Of a DNA stretch of 64,000 bases, positions 1-8,648 are shown one piece after another. The notes under the pieces are model-generated. The model made no database searches and had not been told where the DNA came from. It saw only the letters and a program-made list of their open reading frames with translations. The stretch's first letter is position 1. Each line of letters begins with the position of its first letter. This DNA comes from Paenibacillus sp. USDA918EY. GTDB lineage: Bacteria > Bacillota > Bacilli > Paenibacillales > Paenibacillaceae. The position numbers and the translations under genes were made by a program. Location: contig NZ_WTWY01000006.1 of the NCBI RefSeq assembly GCF_009870825.1, forward strand, positions 1 to 64,000. Reading direction: 5' to 3'.

Positions 1-61
1 ATTCGAACATGCGACCCCCTGGTCCCAAACCAGGTGCTCTACCAAGCTGAGCTACGTCCCG
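1..61 (-). tRNA. tRNA-Pro (anticodon TGG), 3' end cut by the window edge
   Basis: Read on the minus strand, position 61 begins the acceptor arm. A D-arm with AGCTCAG and GGTAGAGC follows, then an anticodon stem CCTGG/CCAGG around a TTTGGGA loop, so the anticodon is TGG (proline). The T-arm starts near the window edge (GGTTCGAAT-like) and the 3' acceptor strand lies outside. All core tRNA landmarks in the visible 61 bases are intact. Confidence 0.93.
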
Positions 62-162
62 CGATCACTCACGACTTCACGTTATTGAAGACAAGAAATA
101 ATATATCATGAGCCCGCGGGATTTGCAACTCTTTTTTTTATTCCAAAGCTGTTATGTATAGT

Positions 163-2268
163 CTAATGAAGCAAAAACGCCTTCTCGAAATCGGCCGGCG
201 GCACCGGCTTGCTGAAGTAGTATCCCTGCCCTTCATGGCAGCGCTGCTCCTTTAAAAAACGAAGCTGCTCTTCGTTCTCCACGCCTTCCGCCGTCACTTT
301 CAGCTGCAGGTGGTGGGCCATCGAAGCGATGGTCGACACGATCGCCGCGTCGTTATGATCGCTCATCACCTCATTGACGAAAGAACGGTCGATCTTCAGC
401 CGGTCGATCGGCATGTTTTTCAAATAATGCAAGGAGCTGTAACCCGTTCCGAAATCGTCGATGCTGATGAATACGCCAAGCTCTTTCAGCCTGCGCAGCT
501 GTTCGAACGCCGTCTCTTTATCGAACGTCATGCTTTCCGTAATTTCCAGCTCGACGTATTTCGGGTCAAGACCGATTTCCTGCAGGATCTGCCCGATGCT
601 GTCCGCCAAATGCGGCTGAAGGAACTGGCGCATGGACAGGTTGATCGAGACGCAGATCGGCTTGTAGCCCGCATCCTGCCAAGCCTTGTTCTGCTTGCAT
701 GCCGTGCGCAGCACCCATTCGCCAAGCTGGACGATCTGCCCGCTTTCCTCGGCCAGCGGAATGAACTCTTGAGGCGAAACGTTGCCGCGCTTCGGATGCT
801 TCCACCGCAGCAAAGCCTCCATGCCGACAATTTCGCCGGTTTCGAGGGAAACGAGCGGCTGATATTCCAAATAAAATTCGCGGCGTTCAAGCGCTTTGCG
901 CAGATCGTTCTCCAGCTTCAACCGTTCCTTCGCCTTCCGCTGCATGGACGGGACGAAATGCCGCACATCCAGCCCGTAGTCCTTGGCATGATGTACCGCC
1001 GTATCGGCATGTTGAACCAGCTGCGCCGCCGTATCCCCGTCTTCCGGATAGACCGCCACTCCCGCGCATAACGTAATATGATAGTCGCCGTCGTCGATCG
1101 TCAAAGGCTCTTCGAACATCTCCATCAGGCTGCGGATCCGCCGGATCGCGGTTTCCACGTCGGCAAGCGACGGCATAATCAAGGCAAACTCGTCGCCGCC
1201 CATACTGAATAGCTCCTCCTTGGGAAGGGTATTCCGCTTCAACCGGTCGCCCACCAGCTGCAGCAGCCGGTCGCCCGCCTGGTGTCCGAGCGAATCGTTG
1301 ATATTTTTGAACCGGTTGATGTTAAACACGACGACTCCGGTTTTGCCGCTATTCCGCTCCATCATCAGCTTCCCCAGTTGTTCGGTCAACCTTCGTTTAT
1401 TCGGAAGTCCGGTCAAATCATCATGAAACGCCAGAAAATTCATTTTGGCTTCCATCCGCTGCTGCTCCCGGAAAGGATCTTCGATCGTCAAGCGGTATAC
1501 GCCTTTTAGGAGCAGGTAATAGGACATCCCGCTGCTCAAGCTTCCCAGCAAAAAGCCGATCTCGTACATGCTGTCTGCAGACATCATCAGCGCTTGGCCG
1601 ATGGCGACATACAGAAGCGCCCGAATGATGATCAAAAGCGAAGGCGCCCTTTCCTTTCTGCCGCGGTACACGATGGAAGCGACGCCTCCCAATGCGGCAA
1701 GGCCGATCAATAAGACCGCGTATCGGACCACGGGACTCAGTTGCCCATCCACGACCAGCTGCGGCAGCTCGCGGCGCCATCCGATAAAAACGGCTACGGC
1801 CATGGCCGTAGCAACCGCGGTAACCGAAAAAACGGCGCTTTTATGGGAAATATGGACCATGAAATCTTTTAACGAATATATGTAAAACACTCCCGCCGTC
1901 AAAAGCGCCTTGGACAACAGGGACAACCACAAGGCGTCGCTTTCGTTCATGCCCGTTCCAAGCAGCGGCACGCCCATCAAGCATAGCGTCTGCAGCAGAT
2001 CGAAAACCGCCACGCACAAAAACAAAGCCGCCGTATACAAACGGTAACGCGACAGCTTATGGGAGAACAAAAGCCATCCCTGGGAAAAGATGGCGAAGCT
2101 TGCGGCTGTGCAGCAGCTGCCCAGCAAAATGTATATCGTCAGGAATACGCGGGGATCCGTCCCCTGCAGCGGAATCAGCCATTCCGCGAGCCATGCGGCG
2201 GCAAAAACCAATATTCCCCACAGGGCCGTTCTGATCGTTCTTTTTTCCTCAATTCTTCTTGGACGCAT
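163..2268 (-). CDS. Membrane-bound GGDEF-EAL cyclic-di-GMP signalling protein
   Basis: A 701-residue protein. The first ~260 residues hold about eight hydrophobic segments forming an integral-membrane sensor that I cannot assign to a named MASE family. A GGDEF domain follows (~285-430) with an intact GGDEF motif at ~357-361, then an EAL domain (~450-695) with an intact EALLRW motif and loop-6 DDFGTGYSSL. Both catalytic signatures are present, so it could make or degrade c-di-GMP; which activity dominates cannot be read from sequence. No RxxD inhibitory site sits at the usual position before GGDEF (residues there are L and E). It starts at ATG and stands alone. Confidence 0.9.
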   Translation of the reverse strand: MRPRRIEEKRTIRTALWGILVFAAAWLAEWLIPLQGTDPRVFLTIYILLGSCCTAASFAIFSQGWLLFSHKLSRYRLYTAALFLCVAVFDLLQTLCLMGVPLLGTGMNESDALWLSLLSKALLTAGVFYIYSLKDFMVHISHKSAVFSVTAVATAMAVAVFIGWRRELPQLVVDGQLSPVVRYAVLLIGLAALGGVASIVYRGRKERAPSLLIIIRALLYVAIGQALMMSADSMYEIGFLLGSLSSGMSYYLLLKGVYRLTIEDPFREQQRMEAKMNFLAFHDDLTGLPNKRRLTEQLGKLMMERNSGKTGVVVFNINRFKNINDSLGHQAGDRLLQLVGDRLKRNTLPKEELFSMGGDEFALIMPSLADVETAIRRIRSLMEMFEEPLTIDDGDYHITLCAGVAVYPEDGDTAAQLVQHADTAVHHAKDYGLDVRHFVPSMQRKAKERLKLENDLRKALERREFYLEYQPLVSLETGEIVGMEALLRWKHPKRGNVSPQEFIPLAEESGQIVQLGEWVLRTACKQNKAWQDAGYKPICVSINLSMRQFLQPHLADSIGQILQEIGLDPKYVELEITESMTFDKETAFEQLRRLKELGVFISIDDFGTGYSSLHYLKNMPIDRLKIDRSFVNEVMSDHNDAAIVSTIASMAHHLQLKVTAEGVENEEQLRFLKEQRCHEGQGYYFSKPVPPADFEKAFLLH

Positions 2269-2472
2269 AAAGCCATCTGACCCCCGGGTAATAAAAATAT
2301 GAAGATGGTTTCATGTTAAATAATTCCACGTATCCGCCTCTTTTCCTGCTGGGACCAGATAATAATTTTACGTCCTTTGGCACCGTTCGACATAAATTGC
2401 GCTTCCCGAAAACTGAATCCTTTTCGCTTTTCAACCGTAATATATAATATAACGATGAAGGAGTGAACGCGG

Positions 2473-2796
2473 ATGATCATTACGACAACGGAAAACATAC
2501 ATAACCACGAAGTCGTTGAGGTACTCGGAACCACGTTTGGCGTCGTGGTGCGCGCACGGGGAATCGGCGGCGACATTATGGCATCCTTGAAAGGACTTGT
2601 CGGGGGCGAGGTCAAGCAGTATACGCAGATGATCGAAGACGCGCGGCGGCAGGCGATGGATCGGATGGTTCAAAATGCCCATGCCATGGGCGGGGACGCC
2701 ATTATCATGATGCGTTTTGACAGCGGGGACATCGGCAACAACATGAGCGAAATCGTCGCATACGGCACCGTCGTTAGAACAAGGCCTGTCGGTTAA
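2473..2796 (+). CDS. YbjQ/UPF0145 family protein
   Basis: A 107-residue protein matching the YbjQ (UPF0145) family across its full length. It shows the N-terminal ITTTENI segment, the central GxVVRARGIGGD motif, a helix with DARRQAMDRM and the C-terminal GGDAIIMMRFD strand. The family is a small pentameric fold of uncertain biochemical role. A clear AAGGAG ribosome site lies about ten bases before the ATG. The next gene follows after 11 bases and is probably co-transcribed. Confidence 0.85.
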   Translation: MIITTTENIHNHEVVEVLGTTFGVVVRARGIGGDIMASLKGLVGGEVKQYTQMIEDARRQAMDRMVQNAHAMGGDAIIMMRFDSGDIGNNMSEIVAYGTVVRTRPVG

Positions 2797-2807
2797 CCGG
2801 GATTCCA

Positions 2808-3059
2808 ATGGGTGTAGTCGTGGGAATGATCCTGTTTTACGGTTTGCAGGTCGTCGTCTTTCTGTTTTTGCTTTGGCTCAGTTGGCGCTTCTTCGACCGC
2901 CGCTATCGCCGAAAAAACGAAGAAGCCAGCCGGAGAGACTTGCTCAGCGGCAAATTCGTGCCAACCTCCGAAATATTTGTTGACCCGCGCGACGGACTCA
3001 AATATCAGGTGTATTACAACAAAGAAACGGGCGAACGGGAATACGTCCCGATCCAATAA
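2808..3059 (+). CDS. Small single-pass membrane protein, function unknown
   Basis: An 83-residue protein with one N-terminal transmembrane helix (~residues 4-26). A basic RRYRRK stretch follows that should place the rest in the cytoplasm, then a short polar domain ending in KYQVYYNKETGEREYV-type sequence. It lies 11 bases after the YbjQ-family gene and immediately before a strong terminator, so the two form a bicistronic unit. I do not recognise a family. Confidence 0.6.
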   Translation: MGVVVGMILFYGLQVVVFLFLLWLSWRFFDRRYRRKNEEASRRDLLSGKFVPTSEIFVDPRDGLKYQVYYNKETGEREYVPIQ

Positions 3060-3090
3060 TTTCCCGAAACCGCCCTCCATTCATGTAATA

Positions 3091-3127
3091 AAAAAAGCTT
3101 GGCCGCAACCGTGCGGCCAAGCTTTTT
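3091..3127. terminator. Bidirectional rho-independent terminator
   Basis: A perfect stem (AAGCTTGGCCGCA paired with TGCGGCCAAGCTT) with an ACCG loop is flanked by A-runs on one side and T-runs on the other. It serves both the rightward two-gene unit and the leftward aldolase gene ending at 3132. Confidence 0.9.
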
Positions 3128-3131
3128 GTCT

Positions 3132-4091
3132 TTATTTTCTCTCGAAATTGACTTCAGGCGTTGTCAGCTTATCGTAAAACTCCACGTATTTGTCCTTGTC
3201 CTCCGAGGCGCGCTGCGCCATGGCGGAACGCGGATGCTCGTCGAGCGTCCCCGTAATCATGTACGGGATCAGGTAACCCCACTCTTCTTTTTCGCGCAAA
3301 GGAATCATGTAGCGCTCGATGATGTCCAGCACCGGACGGAGGGTATAATGCGTATTTTTCAAGTGCGTCACCAAAAGCTCCGTCGGGCAGTTGCCGGCCG
3401 CGCGCCCCATGCCGTAAACGGATGCATCCAGCAGCTCCACGCCCAGCTCGGCGGCAATCAGCGTATTGGAGAACGCGAGCTGCATGTTGTTATGCGTGTG
3501 CACGCCAAGGCGTTTGTTCGGCAAATTCGTTTTGAACTTTTCCACCAAATATTTGATGTCCTTGTGATCCAGGCTGCCGTAGGAATCGACGATATAAACC
3601 ACGTCCACCACGCTGTCCTTGATCATTTCAAACGCTTCGGCCAGCTCGTTTTCCATCACGTTGGACAACGCCATAATATTCAACGTGGTTTCGTATCCGC
3701 GATCGTTGAAGGTTTGGATCAGTTCAAGCGCCTTATCGACGTCCTTGATGTAGCAAGCCACGCGGATCAGGTCGAGCATGCTTTCGGAGCGCGGAAGAAT
3801 GTCGTCCACGTCCACCCGCCCGATGTCCACCAGCGCGGACAGTTTCGTTTTCCCTTTTTGGGGAATGACCTCGCGCAGAAAATCGTCGTTCAAAAACCGC
3901 CAAGGTCCCGCCTGATCGGCGCCCTTCAGCAGCTTCGGGGAGTTTTTATAACCGATTTCCATATAATCAACGCCCGCCTCATTCAGCCCGGCGTACAGAT
4001 TTTGCACAAATTCAACGCTAAAATCCCAATTGTTCACCAGTCCACCGTCACGAATCGTACAGTCCACAATTTTGCAAGGGTTCGTCTTCAA
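3132..4091 (-). CDS. DRE-TIM metallolyase family aldolase (HMGL-like)
   Basis: A 319-residue protein of the HMG-CoA lyase / 4-hydroxy-2-oxovalerate aldolase superfamily. The N-terminal DCTIRDGG supplies the catalytic arginine and a metal-binding aspartate; HTHNN (~residue 200) supplies the metal-binding histidines. Conserved DSYG and GMGRAAGN loops are also present. The substrate is not evident: there is no neighbouring dehydrogenase or hydratase of a meta-cleavage pathway, and the gene stands alone. Aldol cleavage or synthesis with a 2-oxo acid is the family expectation. Confidence 0.8.
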   Translation of the reverse strand: MKTNPCKIVDCTIRDGGLVNNWDFSVEFVQNLYAGLNEAGVDYMEIGYKNSPKLLKGADQAGPWRFLNDDFLREVIPQKGKTKLSALVDIGRVDVDDILPRSESMLDLIRVACYIKDVDKALELIQTFNDRGYETTLNIMALSNVMENELAEAFEMIKDSVVDVVYIVDSYGSLDHKDIKYLVEKFKTNLPNKRLGVHTHNNMQLAFSNTLIAAELGVELLDASVYGMGRAAGNCPTELLVTHLKNTHYTLRPVLDIIERYMIPLREKEEWGYLIPYMITGTLDEHPRSAMAQRASEDKDKYVEFYDKLTTPEVNFERK

Positions 4092-4267
4092 CCAAAACTT
4101 CTCCTTCCGGCGTAGAAATTTATTATTTCATCATACTTGAATGGCAGTGAAAAAGTAAAGATGAATATCGATTTGTTCGCCTTTCGTGCACAAATAAAAA
4201 TAAATGCTTGAATGGAAGAATGATGCATATTGATGGAGCTTTCCGCCCGTGATATATTCGTATTAAA

Positions 4268-4282
4268 TGATATTGATTATCA
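4268..4282 (+). promoter_or_regulatory. Fur box upstream of feoAB
   Basis: TGATATTGATTATCA differs by one base from the Bacillus 7-1-7 Fur consensus TGATAATGATTATCA. It lies 25 bases before the feoA start, so Fe(II)-Fur repression of the feo operon is expected. Confidence 0.85.
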
Positions 4283-4307
4283 GTCTCTTTTATCTGGAGG
4301 AATTACG

Positions 4308-4547
4308 ATGAGCCAACCTACTCCGCTGTTAGATTTGCAACCCGGCGCAACAGGCTCCATATACGCCATAAATCAAATGAACCCGATTCTTCGCCGTCGT
4401 CTCAGCGACCTGGGCGTCCATGAGGGCTCTGTCATATCGATGAAACAACGCGGCCCGTTCCGCGGCCCGGTAACGCTGGAATGCAACGGGCAGCTGTTCG
4501 GCATCCGCTTAAAGGAAGCAAAGGAAATTGAGGTGTCGGTTTGTTGA
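4308..4547 (+). CDS. feoA: Ferrous iron transport protein A
   Basis: A 79-residue SH3-like FeoA. The start is taken at ATG 4308, seven bases after a perfect GGAGG; an upstream in-frame ATG at 4230 would put the Fur box inside the gene. Typical FeoA features are the central RRRLSDLGVHEGS segment and the C-terminal RLKEAKEIEV strand. Its end overlaps the feoB start by a few bases, suggesting translational coupling. FeoA is thought to act as an accessory regulator of the FeoB pore. Confidence 0.93.
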   Translation: MSQPTPLLDLQPGATGSIYAINQMNPILRRRLSDLGVHEGSVISMKQRGPFRGPVTLECNGQLFGIRLKEAKEIEVSVC

Positions 4548-6553
4548 ACTCCTTTGCCCTGGTCGGCAATCCGAATACCGGCAAAACCTCGCTTTTTAAT
4601 ACGCTGACGACCTCCTACGAATACGTGGGGAACTGGTCCGGCGTCACCGTGGAGAAAAAAATCGGGGACTTGAAGGATGGCGGCGGCCAACTGGTCGATC
4701 TGCCCGGCATTTATTCTCTTCACCCCCTCTCCAGGGATGAAAGCGTCGCTGCGCAATATTTAATGGAAGAAAAGCCTGCGGCTCTAATCAACATTGTGGA
4801 TGCATCCCAGTTGGAGCGGAATTTGGCGCTCAGCATTCAACTGCTGGAATACGGCCGGCCCATGATCCTTGGACTCAACATGATGGATGTGGCCAAGTCC
4901 CGCGGCATTCATGTCGATCCCGCCCTACTTCAAGAACGTCTCGGCGTTCCCGTCATTCCGCTTGTGGCCCGAACGGGCAAGGGCAGCACGAAAATTTTGG
5001 ACGCTTTAAAAGATGTTCCCGAAGACGCCCCCAACCGGCTGAAGCTGGACTACGGTATTGCGGAAACGGCGATTTCGGAGATCGAGAAGCTGCTCCTTAG
5101 CATTCCGGGCCTGCCGGATCACCGCTGGGTCGCGATTCAGCTGCTTTCGCAAAATCCCGTCATTCTGGACGCCTTGTCCGCCAAACTGGACATGGAAGCC
5201 GCCAAAGAAATCGTCAGCCGCTGCGAGGCCGAGCTTCGTCGGACCGGACTTTCCTCCTCCTTGACGGAATGGATCCGGGCGGTGCGATCGGGATATATCG
5301 AAAGGCTGTGCGCGGCGTCCGTTGACCGTTCGGCGCAAAAACCCCATAACTTGACGGAGCGCCTGGATGCCATTTTGACGCACCGGTTTCTAGGCATCCC
5401 GATTTTTCTTGCTTTTTTGTTTTTGCTGTTCAAAGTGACGTTCGACTGGATCGGCAACCCGCTTTCCGATTGGCTGGACGGTTTCATTTCGGGGTCGGTC
5501 AGCGGCTACATCAACCAAGCGCTGGATTGGGCGGGAGCCTCGTCCTTCACCCACGCGTTGATCGTTGACGGCATCGTGGCCGGGGTCGGCGGGGTACTCG
5601 TTTTTATTCCGCAAATCTTCATCCTGTTCCTCATCATTTCCTTTATTGAGGATTCGGGTTACATGGCTCGGGTCAGCCTGCTGATGGATAGCCTGATGGA
5701 AGCGGTAGGGCTGAACGGAAAAGCCTTTATTCCTTTCATTATCGGATTCGGCTGCAACGTTCCGGCCGTCATGTCCGCACGGAGCATCGAGCAACCGAAA
5801 GACCGGCTGCTGACGACCCTGCTGATTCCGCTGATGTCCTGCTCGGCAAGGCTGCCGGTATATGCTTTGTTCGCAGGCGTCTTTTTTCGGAGCCATCAAG
5901 CGCTTGTCGTCCTGTCCATGTACGTGCTTGGCATTGCGATGGCGCTTCTGCTCTGCAAGGTGTTTTCGTCTTACCTGCTCAAAAACGAGTCTTCCGTCTT
6001 CGTTGTGGAGCTGCCGCCTTACCGCCTGCCTCAGGGTCGCAGTTTGATGCGGGGAACCTGGGAAAAAGGCAAGGGCTTCCTCCGCAAAGCGGGCACGCTT
6101 ATTCTTGGCGGTTCCGTGCTGATCTGGCTGCTCTCCTACAGCGGTCCCGGAGGTTTCGGCGTTGACATGGACAACAGCTTCCTGGCCAAAATCGGCGGGC
6201 TGATGGCTCCGCTGCTGGCGCCGCTCGGATTCGGAACCTGGCAGTCGGGCTCGTCGCTTTTGACCGGATTTTTGGCTAAGGAAATCGTCGTTTCAACCAT
6301 GAACATCATTTATCACGTTCCCAACATGGAAGGTTTGCAAGGGCAAATCGCCCTCAGCTTTACGCCGCTGCAGGCTTTCAGCTTTATGGCTTTTGTCCTG
6401 CTGTATACGCCTTGCCTCGCGACGGTGGGCGTCATCCGCAAGGAAACCTCCTCCTGGCGTTGGACGGCATTTTCGATCGGTTACGCCGTCATTCTCGCCT
6501 ATTTGATTTCCCTGATCATTTATCAGGGCGGTCGCCTGCTCGGCTTATCTTGA
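4541..6553 (+). CDS. feoB: Ferrous iron transporter FeoB
   Basis: A 670-residue Fe(II) permease. The N-terminal G domain has GNPNTGKTS (G1), DLPGIYSL (G3) and NMMD (G4). A helical guanine-dissociation-inhibitor-like spacer follows, then a polytopic membrane domain (~285-665) with two Gate repeats, including the conserved GFGCNVPA and SCSARLP motifs. The start is TTG (4541, or 4544) inside the feoA stop region, preceded by GAGGTG, so it is translationally coupled to feoA. Size and motif order are normal for the family. Confidence 0.96.
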   Translation: MLNSFALVGNPNTGKTSLFNTLTTSYEYVGNWSGVTVEKKIGDLKDGGGQLVDLPGIYSLHPLSRDESVAAQYLMEEKPAALINIVDASQLERNLALSIQLLEYGRPMILGLNMMDVAKSRGIHVDPALLQERLGVPVIPLVARTGKGSTKILDALKDVPEDAPNRLKLDYGIAETAISEIEKLLLSIPGLPDHRWVAIQLLSQNPVILDALSAKLDMEAAKEIVSRCEAELRRTGLSSSLTEWIRAVRSGYIERLCAASVDRSAQKPHNLTERLDAILTHRFLGIPIFLAFLFLLFKVTFDWIGNPLSDWLDGFISGSVSGYINQALDWAGASSFTHALIVDGIVAGVGGVLVFIPQIFILFLIISFIEDSGYMARVSLLMDSLMEAVGLNGKAFIPFIIGFGCNVPAVMSARSIEQPKDRLLTTLLIPLMSCSARLPVYALFAGVFFRSHQALVVLSMYVLGIAMALLLCKVFSSYLLKNESSVFVVELPPYRLPQGRSLMRGTWEKGKGFLRKAGTLILGGSVLIWLLSYSGPGGFGVDMDNSFLAKIGGLMAPLLAPLGFGTWQSGSSLLTGFLAKEIVVSTMNIIYHVPNMEGLQGQIALSFTPLQAFSFMAFVLLYTPCLATVGVIRKETSSWRWTAFSIGYAVILAYLISLIIYQGGRLLGLS

Positions 6554-6584
6554 CAAACCGCAAACAAGAAACGGGGTGTTTCTG

Positions 6585-6773
6585 TTGATCGATGTACTCA
6601 TCATTGGAGTTATTTTCGCCTATGCCGGATGGATGCTTTTCCGTTATGTCAAAAAGAGCAAAAAAGGCGCTTGCGCCTCCTGCGCCTTGAACAAATCCTG
6701 CCAATCGGCCTGCTCCGTTCCGGATGCGGCGCTTCATCGCGCCAAAGCCGGGGACAGCCCCGGCTCCAAGTAA
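6585..6773 (+). CDS. FeoB-associated Cys-rich membrane protein
   Basis: A ~62-residue protein with one transmembrane helix, a KKSKKG basic stop-transfer stretch and a cysteine cluster CxxC...CxxxC (CASCALNKSCQSAC). This matches the FeoB-associated Cys-rich family found after feoB in Bacillota. The start is set at TTG 6585, because the GGGG ribosome site at 6573-6576 would overlap a GTG start at 6576. It is the third gene of the Fur-boxed operon, and the cysteines may handle Fe(II) at the inner face. Confidence 0.85.
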   Translation: MIDVLIIGVIFAYAGWMLFRYVKKSKKGACASCALNKSCQSACSVPDAALHRAKAGDSPGSK

Positions 6774-6841
6774 GGGCATGGCCTGTCAATAATAGTATTT
6801 TTGCGAATAAAGCCTTTCGCTTATTGCCAATAGAGTCTCAC

Positions 6842-6894
6842 AAAAATGGGCAGTTCCCAGTGTATCTCGCCGGGAGCTGCCCTCATTTTATTTT
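6842..6894. terminator. Terminator between feo operon and pepA
   Basis: The stem GGGCAG.TCCC / GGGAG.CTGCCC (6848-6882) has an A-run on the left and ATTTTATTTT on the right, so it can end transcription from both converging genes. Confidence 0.75.
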
Positions 6895-8432
6895 GCCGCC
6901 TCCTGCGCCAAAATCCATTCCGTAATGGTCCGCACCATTACTCCCGTCGCTCCTTTCGGGTTGACGCCCCGCTCCTTGGCGAGAAAAGCCGTTCCGGCGA
7001 TATCCAAATGGATCCAGGGCAGCCCTTCGGCAAAAGTCCCGACAAACAGTCCGGCCGTGATCGCCGCGCCGCGGGAACCCGTGCTGTTTTTGACGTCGGC
7101 CACGTCGCTTTTCAGCATATCCCAAAATTCCTTGTACGCCGGCAGCGGCCATACCTTTTCTCCGGTACGTTTGGAAGCGAGGATAAACTCCTCGAGCATC
7201 GTGTCATCGTTCGCGACCGCTCCGGTGGCCACATCCCCCAAAGCCGTCAATACGGCCCCGGTCAGCGTGGCGACATCGATCAGCTTCGAAGCCCCTTGCT
7301 CCCGCGCGTATGCCATCCCGTCGGCCAGCACCACGCGGCCTTCCGCGTCGGTGTTCAAAACCTCGATCGTCCGGCCGTTATAGCTTCGGATCACGTCTCC
7401 CGGTTTAAAGGCGGTGCCGCCCGGCATATTTTCGGCGGTGGGAATGACCATGACGACATTGACGGCCGGCTTTAGCCTGCCAAGCGCGTTCATGACGCCC
7501 AACACGGCGGCGGCCCCGGCCATGTCGCTGATCATTTCCTCCATCCCGACCCGCCTTTTCAGCGAAATGCCGCCCGTATCAAAGGTGATCCCTTTGCCTA
7601 CCAGGCCGATCACGTCTTCCCATTGCTCCCTGCCTTGGTATCGAATCATGATCAGCCGCGGCGGATGCGCGCTGCCTTGACCGACGGCGATCAAGCCGCC
7701 CATGCCCAGCTCCTTCAGCTGGCGTTCGTCCAAAACGGACGACTCGAATCCGTATTTTGCGGCGACGTTTAACGCGGCTTTCGCCAAATCATCCGGGACA
7801 AGCATGTTGCCCGGCAAATTGGTCAGGTCCCGGGCCAAACAAACCGATTCCGCATAGGCCAGCCCCCGCCGGATGCCTAGCTCCCAGTCCGCTTTTTCCG
7901 CCGCCGAAGCCGATCCTTTGCGCAAAAATAAAAGCTGCTCGATCCCGTCGTACGGGGCTGCGTGTTTCTTATAATGCTGCTGGCGATACGCGCCCAGGAT
8001 CATCCCCTCGGTTAACGCCTGGGCGGCTGTCGCGGCATCTTGCTCAACCGTAAAAGCGACCAGCGGCGAGCTGAGCTCCCAGGCGATCGTTTTGACCCTC
8101 ATTTTTAATGCCGCTTTTGCCGCTTGGGCCGCCGCCACCCTCAGCTCCTCCGACGTCAGCGGCCGCTCGCCGACGCCTACGAAAATAACGGTCCGGTATT
8201 CCCCCCGGCCCTGCAGCGGCATGGCGTAGGTCTGAAAAGGCGCTCCCTGGAACAAATGCCTTTCCATCAGCGGCAGCAGCAGCGAATTCCATGCCTGACG
8301 CATGCTTCCATGCTGAACGCCTTCCGGCGATACCAATACGATAAACGCGTCCACGTCCAACCGTGCCGCGTCCGATTCCCCGATCCATTCGATCGCAACC
8401 TGCATCATTTCAGAACAGGAATGTCCATCCAT
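6888..8432 (-). CDS. pepA: Leucyl aminopeptidase, M17 family
   Basis: A 514-residue cytosolic leucine aminopeptidase. The C-terminal catalytic domain carries the M17 signature NTDAEGRVVLADG and the metal/bicarbonate motif GKGITFDTGGISLK with its conserved lysine. The N-terminal half is the less conserved macro-like domain. I set the start at ATG 8432 because AAGGAAG lies seven bases before it; an in-frame ATG at 8498 has no ribosome site. It is monocistronic and converges with the feo operon. Confidence 0.93.
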   Translation of the reverse strand: MDGHSCSEMMQVAIEWIGESDAARLDVDAFIVLVSPEGVQHGSMRQAWNSLLLPLMERHLFQGAPFQTYAMPLQGRGEYRTVIFVGVGERPLTSEELRVAAAQAAKAALKMRVKTIAWELSSPLVAFTVEQDAATAAQALTEGMILGAYRQQHYKKHAAPYDGIEQLLFLRKGSASAAEKADWELGIRRGLAYAESVCLARDLTNLPGNMLVPDDLAKAALNVAAKYGFESSVLDERQLKELGMGGLIAVGQGSAHPPRLIMIRYQGREQWEDVIGLVGKGITFDTGGISLKRRVGMEEMISDMAGAAAVLGVMNALGRLKPAVNVVMVIPTAENMPGGTAFKPGDVIRSYNGRTIEVLNTDAEGRVVLADGMAYAREQGASKLIDVATLTGAVLTALGDVATGAVANDDTMLEEFILASKRTGEKVWPLPAYKEFWDMLKSDVADVKNSTGSRGAAITAGLFVGTFAEGLPWIHLDIAGTAFLAKERGVNPKGATGVMVRTITEWILAQEAAK

Positions 8433-8648
8433 CGGCCATCTTCCTTTGTCATGAAGTTTTCGGACGTTAAACATATATATTATTCCACGTTTGTCCAAGG
8501 CAACTCCTTGAACAGGTTTTTTTGCCTAAAAACAGCTCGGTTGATAAAAAGCCGGTTGTCCCTAATCGTTGTAAAATACTAACAAATTTTGATGATATAT
8601 ACGATATTAAACTTATAACATCATCTTGCAGAAGAGAGGTTTGCAACT

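Noticed and set aside
3099..4115. 338-codon open frame on the plus strand
   Set aside because: Opposite the aldolase; His/Gln/Arg-rich antisense translation without any motif.
8499..8648. CIRCE heat-shock element before hscC
   Set aside because: No TTAGCACTC-N9-GAGTGCTAA-like inverted repeat is present.
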